In this document: one piece after another, positions 21,619 through 33,925 of the stretch | How positions within the stretch are numbered: position 1 is the first letter of the stretch | How the letters are laid out: each line of letters begins with the position of its first letter | Assembly (NCBI GenBank): GCA_023101725.1 | Contig: JALJCO010001047.1 | Span: 486,001-550,000 of the forward strand | Length of the DNA: 64,000 bases | DNA from: Atherinomorus stipes | Lineage: Eukaryota; Chordata; Actinopteri; Atheriniformes; Atherinidae | Direction of reading: 5' to 3' | Notes under the pieces: generated by a model | What the model saw: the letters and a program-made list of their open reading frames with translations, nothing else | What the model was told of the DNA's origin: nothing | Database searches by the model: none | Position numbers and translations under genes: made by a program

Positions 21619-22440
21619 TTCGTTCTGTTCGTTTAGTTTGGTTTATTTTCATCTACTCCTGCTTGCACGCACCTCATATCACACAGAGAAGAAAAACAAC
21701 TACAAAGCAACCAAAAACACAACGCACGCGGCCAAAAAGACGGTCTCTCCTCCTGCTCCTTCAGTCGTACCCATTCCCGGAAACGCATCCACTGAACACA
21801 GCTTCCCTTTTTGCACTGGAGGAGAGCGCCGCCTGCTGTTCCGGCTGAAGACGAAGACTGGTCTGTTCCCGGGAAGAGATGGATCGTCTCTGTGCGTCTG
21901 GTCCTCGTGGAAGATTAGTGGAACTGACAATCAAATCTCCACGCTTCAACACCAGCCACACTCGTTATCTCCGTATTTATCATCGCTGCTCGGCTATCTG
22001 TCGGGTGAAAGGCTGGACGCAACTGTAGACTCAATATTAACGCATAAGAGACAAAAAATGAGGGAAAATATTCAGTTTTTCGCAGAAAACTGATCTCAGC
22101 TTGAACTGATGCCTCATGGGTGGGTTAGTGGGGGGGCGGGGCTCACTCATCTTTCTCTCCTTCGTAGTTTGGGGTCGTCTTCACTCGTTACCACAGTCAC
22201 CTCTGCTCGCACTTGCATGGTTTTTTTGTTACTGTGTGTAAGTATTTATGTCTGTACTATCACTGTTATTCATTATATGAGAAGATATTGTATAATTATT
22301 GGCTTGGCTGCTATAGAGGGTTATATTAGATTCCAAAGCCAAAATTGTGACTTAGACGATAGATTACCCTTCATGTTTGTGTTCAGTTCATTGCTTCACT
22401 GTTGTACAGTATCCACATTTTAAGAGTTTATTATATGCAG
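21619..22440 (+). other. bmp3: Probable proximal 3'UTR of bmp3
   Basis: Sequence directly after the stop codon. It is AT-rich with TTTATT and TATTTATG motifs and free of recognisable transposons up to at least 22440, which contrasts with the repeat-laden flanks. Extent and polyadenylation site are not determined. Long frames here have no family signature. Confidence 0.5.
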
Positions 22441-23226
22441 GAGAGTAAGCTACTTTTTTTCTGGTATTTTTACTTCACTTGGCTGAGTGAACTTCAAACA
22501 TAAGGGATAGCTCATATCAAAATATGAAACTACTACTTTGACAAACATTTACAAAGCGCTAGGATGCTTCTTTCATCTAAAGAAATGAGGATGGCGCTGG
22601 CATAGGAACGGGTTCGCTTCATCCTTCAGGCTCATCAGTTTTTCTTCTTCTTACAAAGAATTTGCAGGGTTGAAGTGAGCGAATATTTGACGTTGACCTG
22701 TAAGCTGTTCCCCAACCCTGTTGGGTGCTTCCCTTCTCAAACACATCTGGTCCGAGTCACAATGACTCCTCAACCATCCAGTTTTTTGCAAGCCATGAAT
22801 TTCAGCCAGGTGTGTTTGGAGCAGAGAAGGACCTGGAATACAGACCAGGACTAAGACTGAAACCCTGCTGTAGTCTGGACAAGAGGTGGACGCAGTCATC
22901 GTGTTTGTCAGTTGTCGCTGTCTTGATCTGTTTTTGAATCAGAGTGGAGCCATAAAGTGGTATTTTATTCTAGCAGGAATTTCCTCCGAATTCTAGTTTC
23001 ACCACCAGCTAACAGACTCGAAGTAGATCTATTCCGCAACATCGTAATGATACGATTTTATATCAGTGAGAGAAGTTGATGCTTTTTGTGGAGCAGAGAT
23101 TTCCTGGAGGCAGCACCTAGTGGCCATACGTGGTACTGCACTCCAAGGCTCTTTGAATTGGCTTTACTTTCTAGTTGGTCTTTCACATGTGGTCTTTAAT
23201 TTCCTCTCGATTTTTTTAAGGATCTC
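22441..23226. other. Intergenic sequence with a decayed repeat
   Basis: Apart from a stretch at 22740-22905 resembling the MITE at 19734 (CAGGTGTGTTTGGAGCAGAG), nothing is recognised. Confidence 0.4.
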
Positions 23227-24110
23227 ATGGTGTGTTCAGACCAAATGCAATTTGGGCGTCAAGGGCGTCGGGTTTACATGCAAAGTCGATCACCGCCGCG
23301 CATCTAGGAGGCGCTGAAAACCGTGCACCGCGTTAGGGCTGGAATATACTTGCTGCTGGCGATGCGTAGGCATCATGGCGCCCCCACCTTCCCAACGTAC
23401 CTACAGTACGAAGGTCACTCGCGTTGACGCGAGGTAACGTGCAATATTGCTCGTGCATACAAAAAGCATGAACACGAGGTCAGAGGTAATCACGATGGCG
23501 TCGGCGAGTTGTTTTGAAGAGTCGGACCTGGTCCGAAACTACCGGCATTTGTGTGATATTTCTTCTTCCGCGAGAGCAATAACGTTTTCCATTTTCCACA
23601 TACACGTGGGTCGTTCACGTGTGCCCTGGAAATACGATCTGACTGGCAGATTGACCTTTTCACATCCTCAGTATCCAGGTGCTGTACTGCTCCCAGCGGG
23701 GGCCTCCGGTATTTAGCGTTTTGGCCGCGACGTGCTGCAGCAAGTATATGCTCAGACGCAGACCGCTTGCATGGACGTTTGCGTCCACAGCAAGTATCCC
23801 AGGCCATATGCACATCGGGCGCGGCACGTATAGAGGCGTTTTGCACGCTTCACGCGTCGAGTTTTGAGATTTTCAGCGTTTGACGTGCATCACGGGTGTC
23901 AGGCGCCGGAGTTAGAAAATCTGAACTTTGCCGTCTTGATGCGGGGCATCAACCAATCAGAGCGACTCAATGTCATGATGCAGACACACGTTTTCTGACA
24001 GAAGGGGAAACACCCAGAAGAAAATGCTGGAATCAAGCATCTGACTTTTTAGCGACCCAGCGTCCAACTCTGGGCAGCAGGTGCAAATCGCGTTTGGTCT
24101 GAACACCACA
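23227..24110. mobile_element. MITE with TTCAGACCAAA ends, family K, copy 1
   Basis: GGTGTGTTCAGACCAAATGC on the left and GCGTTTGGTCTGAACACCAC on the right form inverted ends. The body is GC-rich with many CpG and GCGTC motifs. A related but more decayed copy lies at about 49264-49870. A further repeat (23335-23806) seems inserted in it. Confidence 0.65.
23335..23806. mobile_element. Probable hAT-like MITE nested in family K copy 1
   Basis: GGGCTGGAATATACTTGCTG on the left matches the inverse of CAGCAAGTATCCCAGG on the right. CpG content is high. No clear target duplication was found, so the boundaries are approximate. Confidence 0.45.
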
Positions 24111-24230
24111 AAAGTCAGCGTTACAGCTTTGATACAAATTATGGCATCACCTAAAGGTTTGGTGTGTAACTGAAAAACAGCAAATACACATTAAAAGTGA
24201 ATAAACCTTTTACATAGTTTATTAAACATA

Positions 24231-25078
24231 CACTGCCTGGCCCCCAAAAACGTCACCACCGAAACAAAGGTCATACACTCTAATATTTGGTTGGAGCGAC
24301 TCTAGCTCTGATCACGGCAGCATTCGCTGTGGCACTGTTCAAGCTTCTGCAATGTCAGCAGATTTATTTCCATCCAGCGTTGCATTAATATTTCACCAAC
24401 ATCTTGATGATGATTGTAGAGTCTGACCTCAGCGTTCTCCAGCACATCCTGAAGGTTCTCAATGGGCTCAATGCACCCATCACTCTGGACCAGGTAGATC
24501 TGGACTCATCAGACCACATGACCTTCTTCCGTTGGTCCAGAGTCCAATCTTTATGCTCCCTTTTTCCTGTTATCCTTACTGATTAGTGGTTTCTTAAGGC
24601 TACACATGTTCAATCCCTTGAGTTTCCTTCACATTATTAGTGTAGAAATGTTCTTACTTTCACTATAAACAAAGCCCTGAGTTCGACTGTTGTTTTTCTT
24701 CCATTTGATCTCACCAAACCCTTAATGATCGCCGATTATTCAGGATTTTTTTCCGACCACATTTCTTCCTGGAAGACGATGGTCCCGACCATCCTTCCAG
24801 TTTTTAATGACACGTTGGACAGTTCTGAAGCCAGTTTTAGTTTCTGCATCTCCTCAGATGTTTTCTCTGCTTAATGCTGCCGATAATCTGACCCTTCTCA
24901 GACAGACCAACATCTTTTCCACCACCACGGATTGGAAATTAGAAGCAAATCGTTGGACCAGTTGGGGTTAAATAACTTGTTGCAGCTAAAAGATAGTCGC
25001 CCTGCAGTAATTATCCAATAGGAGGCTCGTATTTGCTTTGTTAAATCTGGGTGGCCACTTTTTTTTGGCAAGGCAGTG
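24231..25078 (-). mobile_element. Tc1-like transposon remnant, family F, copy 1
   Basis: Inverted ends CACTGCCTGGCC and GGCAAGGCAGTG are flanked by TA on both sides. The minus strand carries broken transposase homology, including the region around the Tc1 ATTTCTTCCTGGAAGACGAT block. No intact frame remains. It preserves the empty TTTCTTAAGGCTAC site that is occupied in copy 2 at 36383-37706. Confidence 0.8.
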
Positions 25079-25429
25079 TAATTTCTTATAACTGAGTAAA
25101 TACACTACTCGCGAAAAGTTAGGGATATTTGTTTTTTTGTATGATGTCAGAATGAACCTAAAATCCACTGACTTGTCCAAGTGAACTGAATTAGTCTTTC
25201 TCTAAACGTTTAGGTGCACATGTACATTGTTTAATGGTTAAATATGAACATTTTATATTTTCCTGAAATTATAACCGAAAGTCGAATAACCCAAACTTTT
25301 TGTGAGTAGTGTAAGTGTAAAGTTTACATTTACACTATATCCTGCTTTAATGCCTACAGATTGAAATGTTTTCTATTAGTTCTCCTTTCGCCAAAAACAA
25401 GCTGCAAACAACTATTTTTTTTCAGTTAA

Positions 25430-25752
25430 AGGTACAGTGTATAAGAATTATGAATGGGTGTATGGGTATAGCAATGACTTCATATCCCAGCACTGGTGTG
25501 AATGTACGGTGGCCATCAGTGGTCAAAATTCTCCCAGACATAAAGATGTTCTCATCTGAGTGGATCCAGTGGTCTCAGGTGTAGCTACGACTGTACTTCA
25601 GGTACCCCCAACAAGTAGATATAAACGACTCGTTCTAGGAAAATAAACATAACAGCTATTCTAGTGAAACGATTACACATCAATAAAAACAGTTTTTAAT
25701 TATATATTACATTTTCTACCATTTACTTTTGTTTTTGTTACACACTGCACCT
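25430..25752. mobile_element. TTAA-type MITE, family C, copy 2
   Basis: AGGTACAGTGTATAAGAATT and CACACTGCACCT are inverted ends with TTAA on each side. It shares CTCCCAGACATAAAGATG with the other copies and is internally deleted relative to the 0.5-kb copies. Confidence 0.82.
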
Positions 25753-25899
25753 TTAATTTTCTGAGGGAACTCAGAAACCAGGTTAGATTTGAATATTTTA
25801 GATGCGTTTTGTGATTTGTTAATGACAGAAGTGATTTCTGGCTCCTGAATTGAATCAAAATCATATCATTGCAGAATTTATATCGATAAATATCGAATA

Positions 25900-27002
25900 G
25901 GGGATTATCACGCTTCCGTGTTCCGAACTTCTGGTTTTAAACAGTTAGACGACCCACTTCCGGTCCAGTTCAATGTCCCTGCTTGACTTCGTAGATAACG
26001 TGAATAAACGCCAACCCTACTGAAATTTTCGCGGATTCCAGACTGAAGTGATACTAAGGAAGAAGTGGATCAAAGCGATTCTCCAGAGTGAAGGACCGAA
26101 CTTTATAATAAAACAACGTAGCATGTTTGTTTGCAGCCGGTGGGACACAACACCGGCATGCTAGCATTAGCCAGCTAGCGTTTACCGACGTGCTTAACTT
26201 TGTGTGTCTTAAAACACACAAACATCTGAAAATCGGGTCTGTACCCCCCCGTTTCCAGTGGAACAACTGGGGACTGCCAAGAAAGGAGACGCTTTCAGAT
26301 GATTGTGTGTTTTCAGCCGCACAAAGTTAGGCACGTCATCAAGCTGGCTAATGCTAACCTGCTAACAATATTCCGCCAGCTACTACTCTGTTAAACTTTG
26401 TAAATCGGATAAACGCCAATGCCAAGTTTTCATTCCAGACTGAATGATGCTAAGGAAGAAGTGGATCAAAACGACCGAACTTTATAATAAAACGACACAC
26501 GTTTGTTTGTGGCCGGCAGACTATACAGTCGTGTTAGCCTGTAAGCATTAGCCAGCTTGATGACGTGCCTAACTTTGTGTGGCTGAAAACACACAAGCAT
26601 CTGAAAGCGTCTCCTTTCTTGGCAGTCCCCAGTTGTTCCACTGGAAACGGGGAGGTACAGACCCGATTTTCAGATGTTTGTGTGTTTTAAGACACACAAT
26701 GTTAAGCACGTCAGTAAACGCTAGCTGGCTAATGCTAGCATGCTGTGAAGTGCCGGTGTTGTGCCCCACCGGCGACAAACAAACGTGTGTTTTATTATAA
26801 AGTTCGGCCCTTCACCGCGGCGAATCGATCGCTTTGATCCAGCTTTTGATCCAGTATCACTTCAGTCTAGAATGAAAACTTAAATATGTTTGGAGTTTAT
26901 CCGATTTAAACAGTATAACAGAGCAGGAACGGCTGTCGTTAACATGGCCCGGAAGAGGAAATGTCAAAATACCGGGAACTTCCGGTAAGCGTGATAATCC
27001 CC
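25900..27002. mobile_element. Palindromic THAP-remnant element, family B, copy 1
   Basis: The exact inverted ends GGGGATTATCACGCTT and AAGCGTGATAATCCCC bound a 1.1-kb fold-back structure with TA on both sides. Each arm holds inverted copies of the same block (CCCCGTTTCCAGTGGAACAA). On the + strand near 26040-26150 a degraded THAP-domain segment can be read, with a LRKKWIKAI-type block and a VCSR zinc-binding motif. It is non-autonomous. The copy at 45909-46936 is its sister. Confidence 0.82.
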
Positions 27003-27229
27003 TATTGTTATCAACTTAACATTAAATAAACTCCCTTTTTAGAGAAATAAGAACCAAAACTGATGAGCTGATCTGCTTTTGAAGGACTTTGAAGCTAACA
27101 GTAAAGAACAGCAGACTTTCTATAAATCACCTGAGGAGTGTGCTGTTTGTTCACGTGTACGTTTCGAACAACAGGTGCACCTGGAAGCACAGGTAACATG
27201 CAACATTGAGTTGTGTGTCACATTTCATT

Positions 27230-27860
27230 AAAGCCAATATTTATTCAGAACAAATCGACTTTAATAGAGCAGCAAACTTGTTTTTCTACAGATTTGTACA
27301 TTGTTTTGTATATAGCTCAGTGTTGAAACTTTCTCATGCCCCCTTGGAATAGAAGTGCCTTGTAAATGGTGGATTTCTGCTTTTTGATCTGGTCTCTTTT
27401 TCAGACGGCTGAAAGGAACCAGCTGAGAACTTTTTTATAGTAAAAACTAATAGCCTACAAAAAGTGACCCTAGTGCATATTCTTGTGATAAGTATGATGG
27501 AATTATTCAGAAATATATTTCAAATAATTTGCTATTTTGATATTGCAGAGTCATTTATTTTGTGTCTGTCGCCAGGCAGATTGTTTAACTTTATATATTT
27601 TGTACTGACATGTTTGTAAGTTGTGCCTCCTCATCTTGTGCCAACACACTCTAGACGGAGTCGCCTGCTCTGGTTGTGCAGACCTGATAACTGCTGACAG
27701 GTGGGGGCATGATGCAGGTCTGACGTTTTTTTAACAGGTTCTAAAAAAAAAACAAGTTTACTCATCCTCACGGCTCCATCTTGTCTTGTAAATGTTAACT
27801 GTAGGTAAAATAAAAGAAAGGAAAAGAACTGCTTGTACAATAAGCTTCATAAATATATTT
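27230..27860 (+). other. bmp3: Possible distal 3'UTR and poly(A) region of bmp3
   Basis: A stretch free of transposons between repeat-rich flanks, T-rich, with AATAAA at 27809-27814. If bmp3 has a long 3'UTR, this would be its end, about 6.2 kb beyond the stop. A second AATAAA lies at 28070-28075. The idea rests on position and composition only. Confidence 0.3.
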
Positions 27861-28191
27861 GTATATGGAAAAGACCTTTAACATGCATCTATTTATTTTC
27901 TGTATGTCGCATATCTTGTGGAGGTGTGATCTGGGAAAGGGAGGCCGAGTCTCCGAAGGCCGATGGTCTCTGATGGACAGTTGTCACTACTGATGTGAAA
28001 GAGTGTTGAATTGTTTAAAGGTCTCCCTCCTTGAGTTCTGACCCTCCTTCCAAAGCATTCAAAGAAATGAATAAAAGTATGCAAGACTCACATTCCTCAT
28101 CTCCTTTATTAAAATCCAAATCACAAACATCAACCAAACTGCTCAAAATCTATTTTTACTTATGGGGAAAAAAAAGTGAGATCAGTGTTAA

Positions 28192-28355
28192 AGGAATATT
28201 CCATCCACAGAATGATGTAACTTTATCTTCCACTTCCCCTCATGGTGAGAAAGACTCTGCAGCACTTTTTTAATATCTCAAATGCAGCCGCTGATCAGGA
28301 CGACTTCTCGTTTCCCCCCCAACTTTCATATAAAGGAGTTCGCCGGGGTCCGAGG
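28192..28355. mobile_element. Family A MITE, copy 4, left-end fragment
   Basis: It starts AGGAATATTCCATCCACAG after TTAA, follows the family through AGGAGTTCGCCGGGGTCCGA, and is then lost. Confidence 0.75.
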
Positions 28356-29629
28356 TCGTAGACGACTGCTTCTCCTGTGTGGAAACAAAAACCGTCCTGG
28401 TCGTCTTTAGCGTGTGCTGCTGTACCGTGCAGCTGCAACGGAAAAGGCCCACATACACAGTTGTCATCAAAATCATTCATACCCGCCCATTAAAAAAGGA
28501 AAAAAAATCAGCTCTCAGTTAATTAAGTTTAAATTGACAAAAGTGATAATAAATAAAAATTCGATGAAAATCATGATATTGATTTTGGATTGTGGTTTGA
28601 AAGAAGTATTAAAAGCAAACACACAAAAAATAAAATAAGTAATCAAGCATGATGGGGCTGCGAAGCTAAAATTTTGTTGAGTAACACTTTGAGCCAATCA
28701 TCGCAGTCAGGTGTTTTCTGTAACGTCCAATCAGACGTCTGCACCTGTTCACAGGTGTGTTGGTCCATGTTCATGGGAAAAGAGCTCTAATGTGTCTGGG
28801 ACAGTTTTGTTTGCTTGTTTTTTTTATTATTATTATTTCCAACCACAGTTCAAAAACAATCTTTTATTTCACTAAATTATTATTTTGTAAATTTTAATTT
28901 ATTATTACTTTCTTTAGTTTCTTGAGTTACTTTTGTAAATTTAGCCGTTTCTTTCATTGGAGGGTCTAGATAATTTTGAGGACGACTGTAAAAATGTTTG
29001 CTGTCCGGGTTGGATAACCAGGTTTCTGCAGAGGCTGAAAAATGTAAAACATGGTGACAAATAATGCAGATTTAGAAGCAGCTGTGTGACTCACTGGAAG
29101 ACAAAGAAACAGTGTTGGAAATCAGCTGCAGGCAAACGAAGCATCAACCTGCCGAGCAGATGTGGGGTTGATACGATGAGAGGAAGCTGGAAAAGGTAAT
29201 ACTTTAATTTGAATGTTCAAACTAAATTCATTTCAGAAATGCCCCCATATTTCAGCGTTTGTAAGAAACGGAAATTAAAACAAACACTTTTGAGAACATG
29301 GTTTTAATCATTTGCACAAAACTGAAACACATTTTCAGTAAAAGGTTATATCCAGAAATCAGGAGTCGCTATCTTAAGGCAACTTTTCAAGAGATTCAGG
29401 TATTTCCACACACACACGCACACACACATTCAACTGTCAATGCACAAATGTACTGTGAATGTGATATTTACAAAGTCACTCACTCAGTTTTTCAGGTTTA
29501 CATAAAGGGAAAAGAGGCTGTGTATTTACAACAGTTATGCTTTGTACATTATACACACACACAAACACTTTATACAGTCAAATTCCTGTAAATCTCACAT
29601 ATTTAAAAGGGAAAAATAAATATCTAAGC
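28356..29629. other. Intergenic, nothing recognised
   Basis: AT-rich sequence with CA-rich patches near 29410-29430 and 29550-29570. No exon, RNA or bounded repeat is supported. Confidence 0.45.
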
Positions 29630-30267
29630 CAGGGGTCTGCAACCTTTACAATCCCAAGAACCATTTTTGTCTCAACCCAGCAAAATAAAAGTCATACAGA
29701 GCCGCAAATATTTCATGGTGTCAAAAAAATAAATAAAATAATTTCCTTTAATTAAAAATGTAATTAAAAATTAAATACATTTTTTATCAAAAAGAATTAT
29801 AATTAATACTTATATAAAATTCTTACATACTTACGATATGACATTTGTTGTCATATTTAAAGAACTACCGTTTTATTACTTTCAGGTTTTGAAAAGAAAG
29901 AAAAAAAATTAAAACCTTCGCAAAAAAAAAAAAAATCTTTTTTGGGATTTGGTTCTTTTGGCGCTGTGTCTCAATGGGATTTACCTGTATAAATAAATAA
30001 AATGTAGATATATTTGTAAAAACAAACTAAAAAACTAAAAAAGAAGAAAAAAGAAGAGAAACAGAACTAGAAAAAAAAAATACTGGTACTTTTACTTGTG
30101 GAAATTCAGTGCAATTATTCCACTGAAACACTGTTAAAACCCCCATTTGTTATCATGTATACTGTATATTTAAATATTACTTAATTCTTTATCATTTTTA
30201 GTCAATGTTATTGTTGAAGGTCCAAAGAGCCACATGTGGCTCTGGATCTGCAGGTTGCAGACCCCTG
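29630..30267. mobile_element. hAT MITE with 8-bp target duplication
   Basis: The ends CAGGGGTCTGCAACCTTTAC and GGTTGCAGACCCCTG are inverted repeats. The flanks are ATCTAAGC and ATCTGAGC, an 8-base duplication with one difference. This is the familiar hAT 'CAGGGGTC' type. A SINE-like tail fragment lies inside at about 29963-30003. Confidence 0.87.
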
Positions 30268-30275
30268 ATCTGAGC

Positions 30276-31330
30276 TCTTCAAGCTTCCTTACACTAAACC
30301 CTGAAGCTCAGTTTGACCTCTGCTGGTCTTCCTCACTTCATCATCACCTCAGACCGAGCTGAACCCTCTTTAAGAGGCTGGAAACCGCAGAGTTGACTCA
30401 GCTTCAAAAAGGTGAATATTTCCTCAGCTCGGGCACTTTGCCACGAGACGCTCGCACCTCAGAATTTCCGAGGAGTTTGTGTTTTCATATCTGTGGGGAT
30501 GATACCGCTGGAGCAGCAGACTTTTAATGCTTCTCAGCAACGAAGCGAGGTGGACGCAGGTTGCTTTTCTGCAGCGTCATCTCAGCACATATCTCCTCCA
30601 CCACGCCTTCGCGCCGCAGCCAAAAACAAGCTGCACGCATAATCACTAAAGACTCTGCAGCTGCACTTCTGATTTCCTCACAAACCACATCTGGAGCCAA
30701 CATGAGAGCCCAAAGAAACGCGTCTAAAAACAGCATAATGAAGAATTTGTGAAAGACGAGTAAAAGAGTTGATTAAGGAATGGAACAGCGTGAAGACAAA
30801 CGACACTGATCTGATTTAAGACTTACTCCCCCCTGCCAAAGCAGAGATGAAGCTTTCTGTTTGTGGCCTACATTTCATTTCTGTTCCTGAGTAACTTGCC
30901 TGCAGGCTTATTTAACAAAGCAAAAGCTTTGTAATCAATAAAAGCTTTGAAACTGCAGCAAAGATAAAGCTTCTAATGTTACATCCTGAAACGCTCCGAC
31001 TTTGTTGGAACATTGGGCCGATTTCTCTGGTTTCTTAAAGGAGAATGAGGGGAAAAAAAAGACACTCAAAGTAGTTTAAAAAGATCATTACTAAACCAAA
31101 GAACATCTAATAAGCAGTCAAATCTCTGAAATCTAACACTTTGACTCAGATTTATTGTTGCAGGTGTCAGACAACAATTTGTTGCTGGAAATTTAAGGTG
31201 TAAAGTGAGAATAAAGGGAGCCGCCGAGGCAAGAGAGGAGCTCAGAGAGAGGCGCTCCCATTTCACACAAGGGTTTGTATTTGTGCAAAACTTACCCTTC
31301 AACTACTTGTTGAAGGGTAAGACATATTAA
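30276..31330. other. Intergenic, nothing recognised
   Basis: No exon or repeat can be supported. Short open frames are unrelated to any family I recognise. Confidence 0.4.
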
Positions 31331-32465
31331 AGGAATAGTACACCCACAGAATGATGTAACTTTATTTTCCACTTCCCCTCATGCTGAGCAAGACTCTGGA
31401 GCACTTTTTTAATATCTAAAATGCAGCCGGAGATCGGACAGGATTTCGTTTTCCCCCCATCTTTCACAAGTCGCGGCAGACGAGATCGTGAGTTCTATTT
31501 TTCTTTCTTTCTTTGTTTTAAATCACTATCCAACCCTTCTTGTGTTTGTCTGCAGCTCGTTCGCTCTTAGCACAATGTAAACAGCAAATTTCTTCTTCTA
31601 CACTTGCATTATCGGCAGAGTAGGCGCTGAACGCCGCGGCTTCTGTAGTGAACTTGCACGAACGCACTAATAGAAACTGCAATGTTCTTCTGTTTAGGCT
31701 ATAGAAATCTACTAAATGATGGTTTCCAGTAAATTCTGGACGCTACCCACTCAGGACACTTGGATTACAGTGGACGAGCAGTATGGAGGAATATTGACAA
31801 GTTTTTGTGGACTTTTATGGACCTTTTTGGCTCGGACCCCGGTGAACTCCATTATATGAAAGTTGGGGGAAAACGAAAATCTGTCTGATTGGGCTGGACA
31901 ATTATGGAAAAAAATAATAATCACGATTATTTTGATTGAGATTGAAGTCATGATTAATATACACTATTATTCATTGATTTTTTTTTTTAAAAAGTGTTTA
32001 CTGAACCACCAAAACTCAACCTCAAATATAACTTAAAAAAAAAAACAACTAGAAATGGATTAGAAACAAGTAAAGGGATGAAATAATATATTAAAATAAT
32101 AGCAATAAAAATTAATACCCAGTCTATCTGCATTCCTGTTCTATACTTCCTGCAGTTTGCGTCCTTTAACTCCACCAGTCTGTTCACTTCAGGATTCTTC
32201 TGGCTTCAGTGATGAACGAAAAATAGCATGTAGCATTTACATACACGCAGCGTTACACATGACATCAATTGTTTTTCTTGGATTACAGCGTTTTCACGAT
32301 AGTGAGAAGCCAAAATTGAAATCATGATTAAAATTCGATTTATTGTCCAGCTCTTCTGTCCGATCGCCGGCTGCATTTGAGATATTAAAAAGTGCTGCAG
32401 AGTCTTGCTCACCATGAGGGTGAGTAGAAAATGAAGGGACACCATTCTGTGGGTGTACTGTTCCT
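31331..32465. mobile_element. Family A MITE, copy 5, with nested insertion
   Basis: TTAA lies on both sides. The ends are AGGAATAGTACACCCACAG and GTGGGTGTACTGTTCCT. Part of the left arm is deleted after CCCCCCATCTTTCAC, and a 465-base element (31890-32354) is inserted in the right arm. Confidence 0.85.
31890..32354. mobile_element. hAT-like MITE nested in family A copy 5
   Basis: GGGCTGGACAATTATGG and TTTATTGTCCAGCTC are inverted ends. The flanks TCTGTCTGAT and TCTGTCCGAT duplicate the target, and the single-copy empty site can be seen in other family A members. Inner CATGATTAA-type blocks are also inverted. Confidence 0.8.
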
Positions 32466-32691
32466 TTAACCAAATAACAAATGGATATAAACACTGCTTT
32501 ACAGGCTTTTTGTTTGCAGAGAACATATTGAAGTGATTATTGTCAGTTGAATATATGAAGAAACTGTAGATTGAATATAAAGCAACAGAGAGTCCTACTG
32601 CAGATGGACTGAAGTTCATCCTTCCCCCTGACGTGCTGTCCTCTTTTACTGACTGTAAAACTGTTGGCCCCTGTTATAAACTTGTACTTAA

Positions 32692-33091
32692 AGGTAGAGT
32701 TCCAAGTTTCTCCCTGAAAATAAACGGCAGACTTGTGCAAGTGAATTCCGTCTCAATCCGCACCTTTGGGCCTCTAGTCTCGTGTGGCGGTGAGCTTTGT
32801 TTGCAACTTCCTCTCCCTCTGGCTGTATTTCGTTTTTGCCCTTTGTTTTGGTGTCTTCGGGATGTTTCTGGGCAGAGATTTGCGCATTTGTCTCCATCCA
32901 ATGACAGAGCTAAAGGTGTCGCGCTCTGTGGGGATAAACTCATCGATTGCAGCAGAAACCAGATTCATTCAGATTCTCAGAAAAGGAGAAGCTTGGACTG
33001 AAGAGCGATGCGGCCAGTCGCCTGAGGGGAGGGCTCTCAGTTTGAATAGTGTTAATGAAACAGAAATGGGGAAACATTACGGATTCTACCT
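32692..33091. mobile_element. TTAA-type MITE, family Q
   Basis: AGGTAGAGTTCC on the left and GGATTCTACCT on the right, each bordered by TTAA, define a 400-base element. Open frames on both strands of this stretch are by-products. Confidence 0.7.
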
Positions 33092-33829
33092 TTAAATATG
33101 AGTAAAACGGAGGTCCAGGGAGAAAAAAAATCCAAATTTATTCCTGAAAACCATCCCCGCTGGCCTTGAAGCGTCTATCGGTGATTAATGGGTCTCATTG
33201 TCATAATTATCTTGATTGGCTCCACCTGATGAAATGCGGATATTGGCCATAACTTGTGAGGCTTGTAAGTTGATTATCACCATTTTCTCCTACCTTAGTT
33301 TCCTTCGTTGTGAATTTCACATTTTTTTTTAGTAACACCCTGATTTTTTAAAACTTGTGTTCAGTTTCTCATGTTGTGGCCCAAAGAACTGAGTTGTGAT
33401 GCCAATGGGGGCTTGTCCGGGATCACACAAATTTCCTGGCAGCAAGAGATACTGGACAAAGTGGTTTCCCATCCGCTGTTTGTAGTCAGTTTATAGATGA
33501 AAACCTCAAAAACTTGTCCTCCTGAGATTAGCTTTAATGCTAAAAACCCATTATGACTCCACCACTCTGCAGGCCACTGTATTTGACTAGTGAGAGAACC
33601 AGTCAGATTAATCATGGGCAGTGGTGGTTACTTAACCTATTGTTTAACTTCACAGTCAAACTGAATGGAGGATTCTTGAACATCTGTTTAATTGTTGGTG
33701 TACAGCAAGTCTCCTCTTGCCCTCACCTTTAACCAACAGTCAAATATTCACCTGAAAATCCACAATGCCCAAGAAGGTTGTCATCAGCATGAAAATGTCA
33801 GAAAAATAACCTAAAAATGCAGAGATTTT
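33092..33829 (-). other. prkg2: Probable 3'UTR of prkg2
   Basis: Sequence downstream of the prkg2 stop on the minus strand, with AATAAA on that strand at 33137-33142, about 690 bases past the stop. It is free of recognised transposons up to family Q at 33091. The end is a guess from the signal alone. Confidence 0.4.
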
Positions 33830-33925
33830 TCAGAAGTCCATGTCCCAACCGGACAGCTCTTCAGGAGGACTGTCCTCATCTGGAGGGTAGTTATCAAAGT
33901 AAGTGTGATCTGTGGGTCCTGTGAG
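33830..33925 (-). CDS. prkg2: prkg2 exon 16 of those in window: C-terminal tail and stop
   Basis: Encodes residues 521-551 of the fragment, starting [15 protein letters not shown] and ending SGWDMDF before TGA (33830-33832). The AGC-kinase tail shows FDNYPP and the terminal DF typical of cGK enzymes. Acceptor CCACAG. Confidence 0.95.
   Translation of the reverse strand, partial: LTGPTDHTYFDNYPPDEDSPPEELSGWDMDF

Noticed and set aside
26054..26800. Frames of about 70 residues at 26054-26800 and 46111-46378 as small genes
   Set aside because: They lie in the inverted arms of family B. The THAP trace is kept as a transposase remnant only.
32633..33095. Overlapping frames of 64-122 residues
   Set aside because: They fall within a 400-base TTAA MITE (family Q) and occur on both strands.
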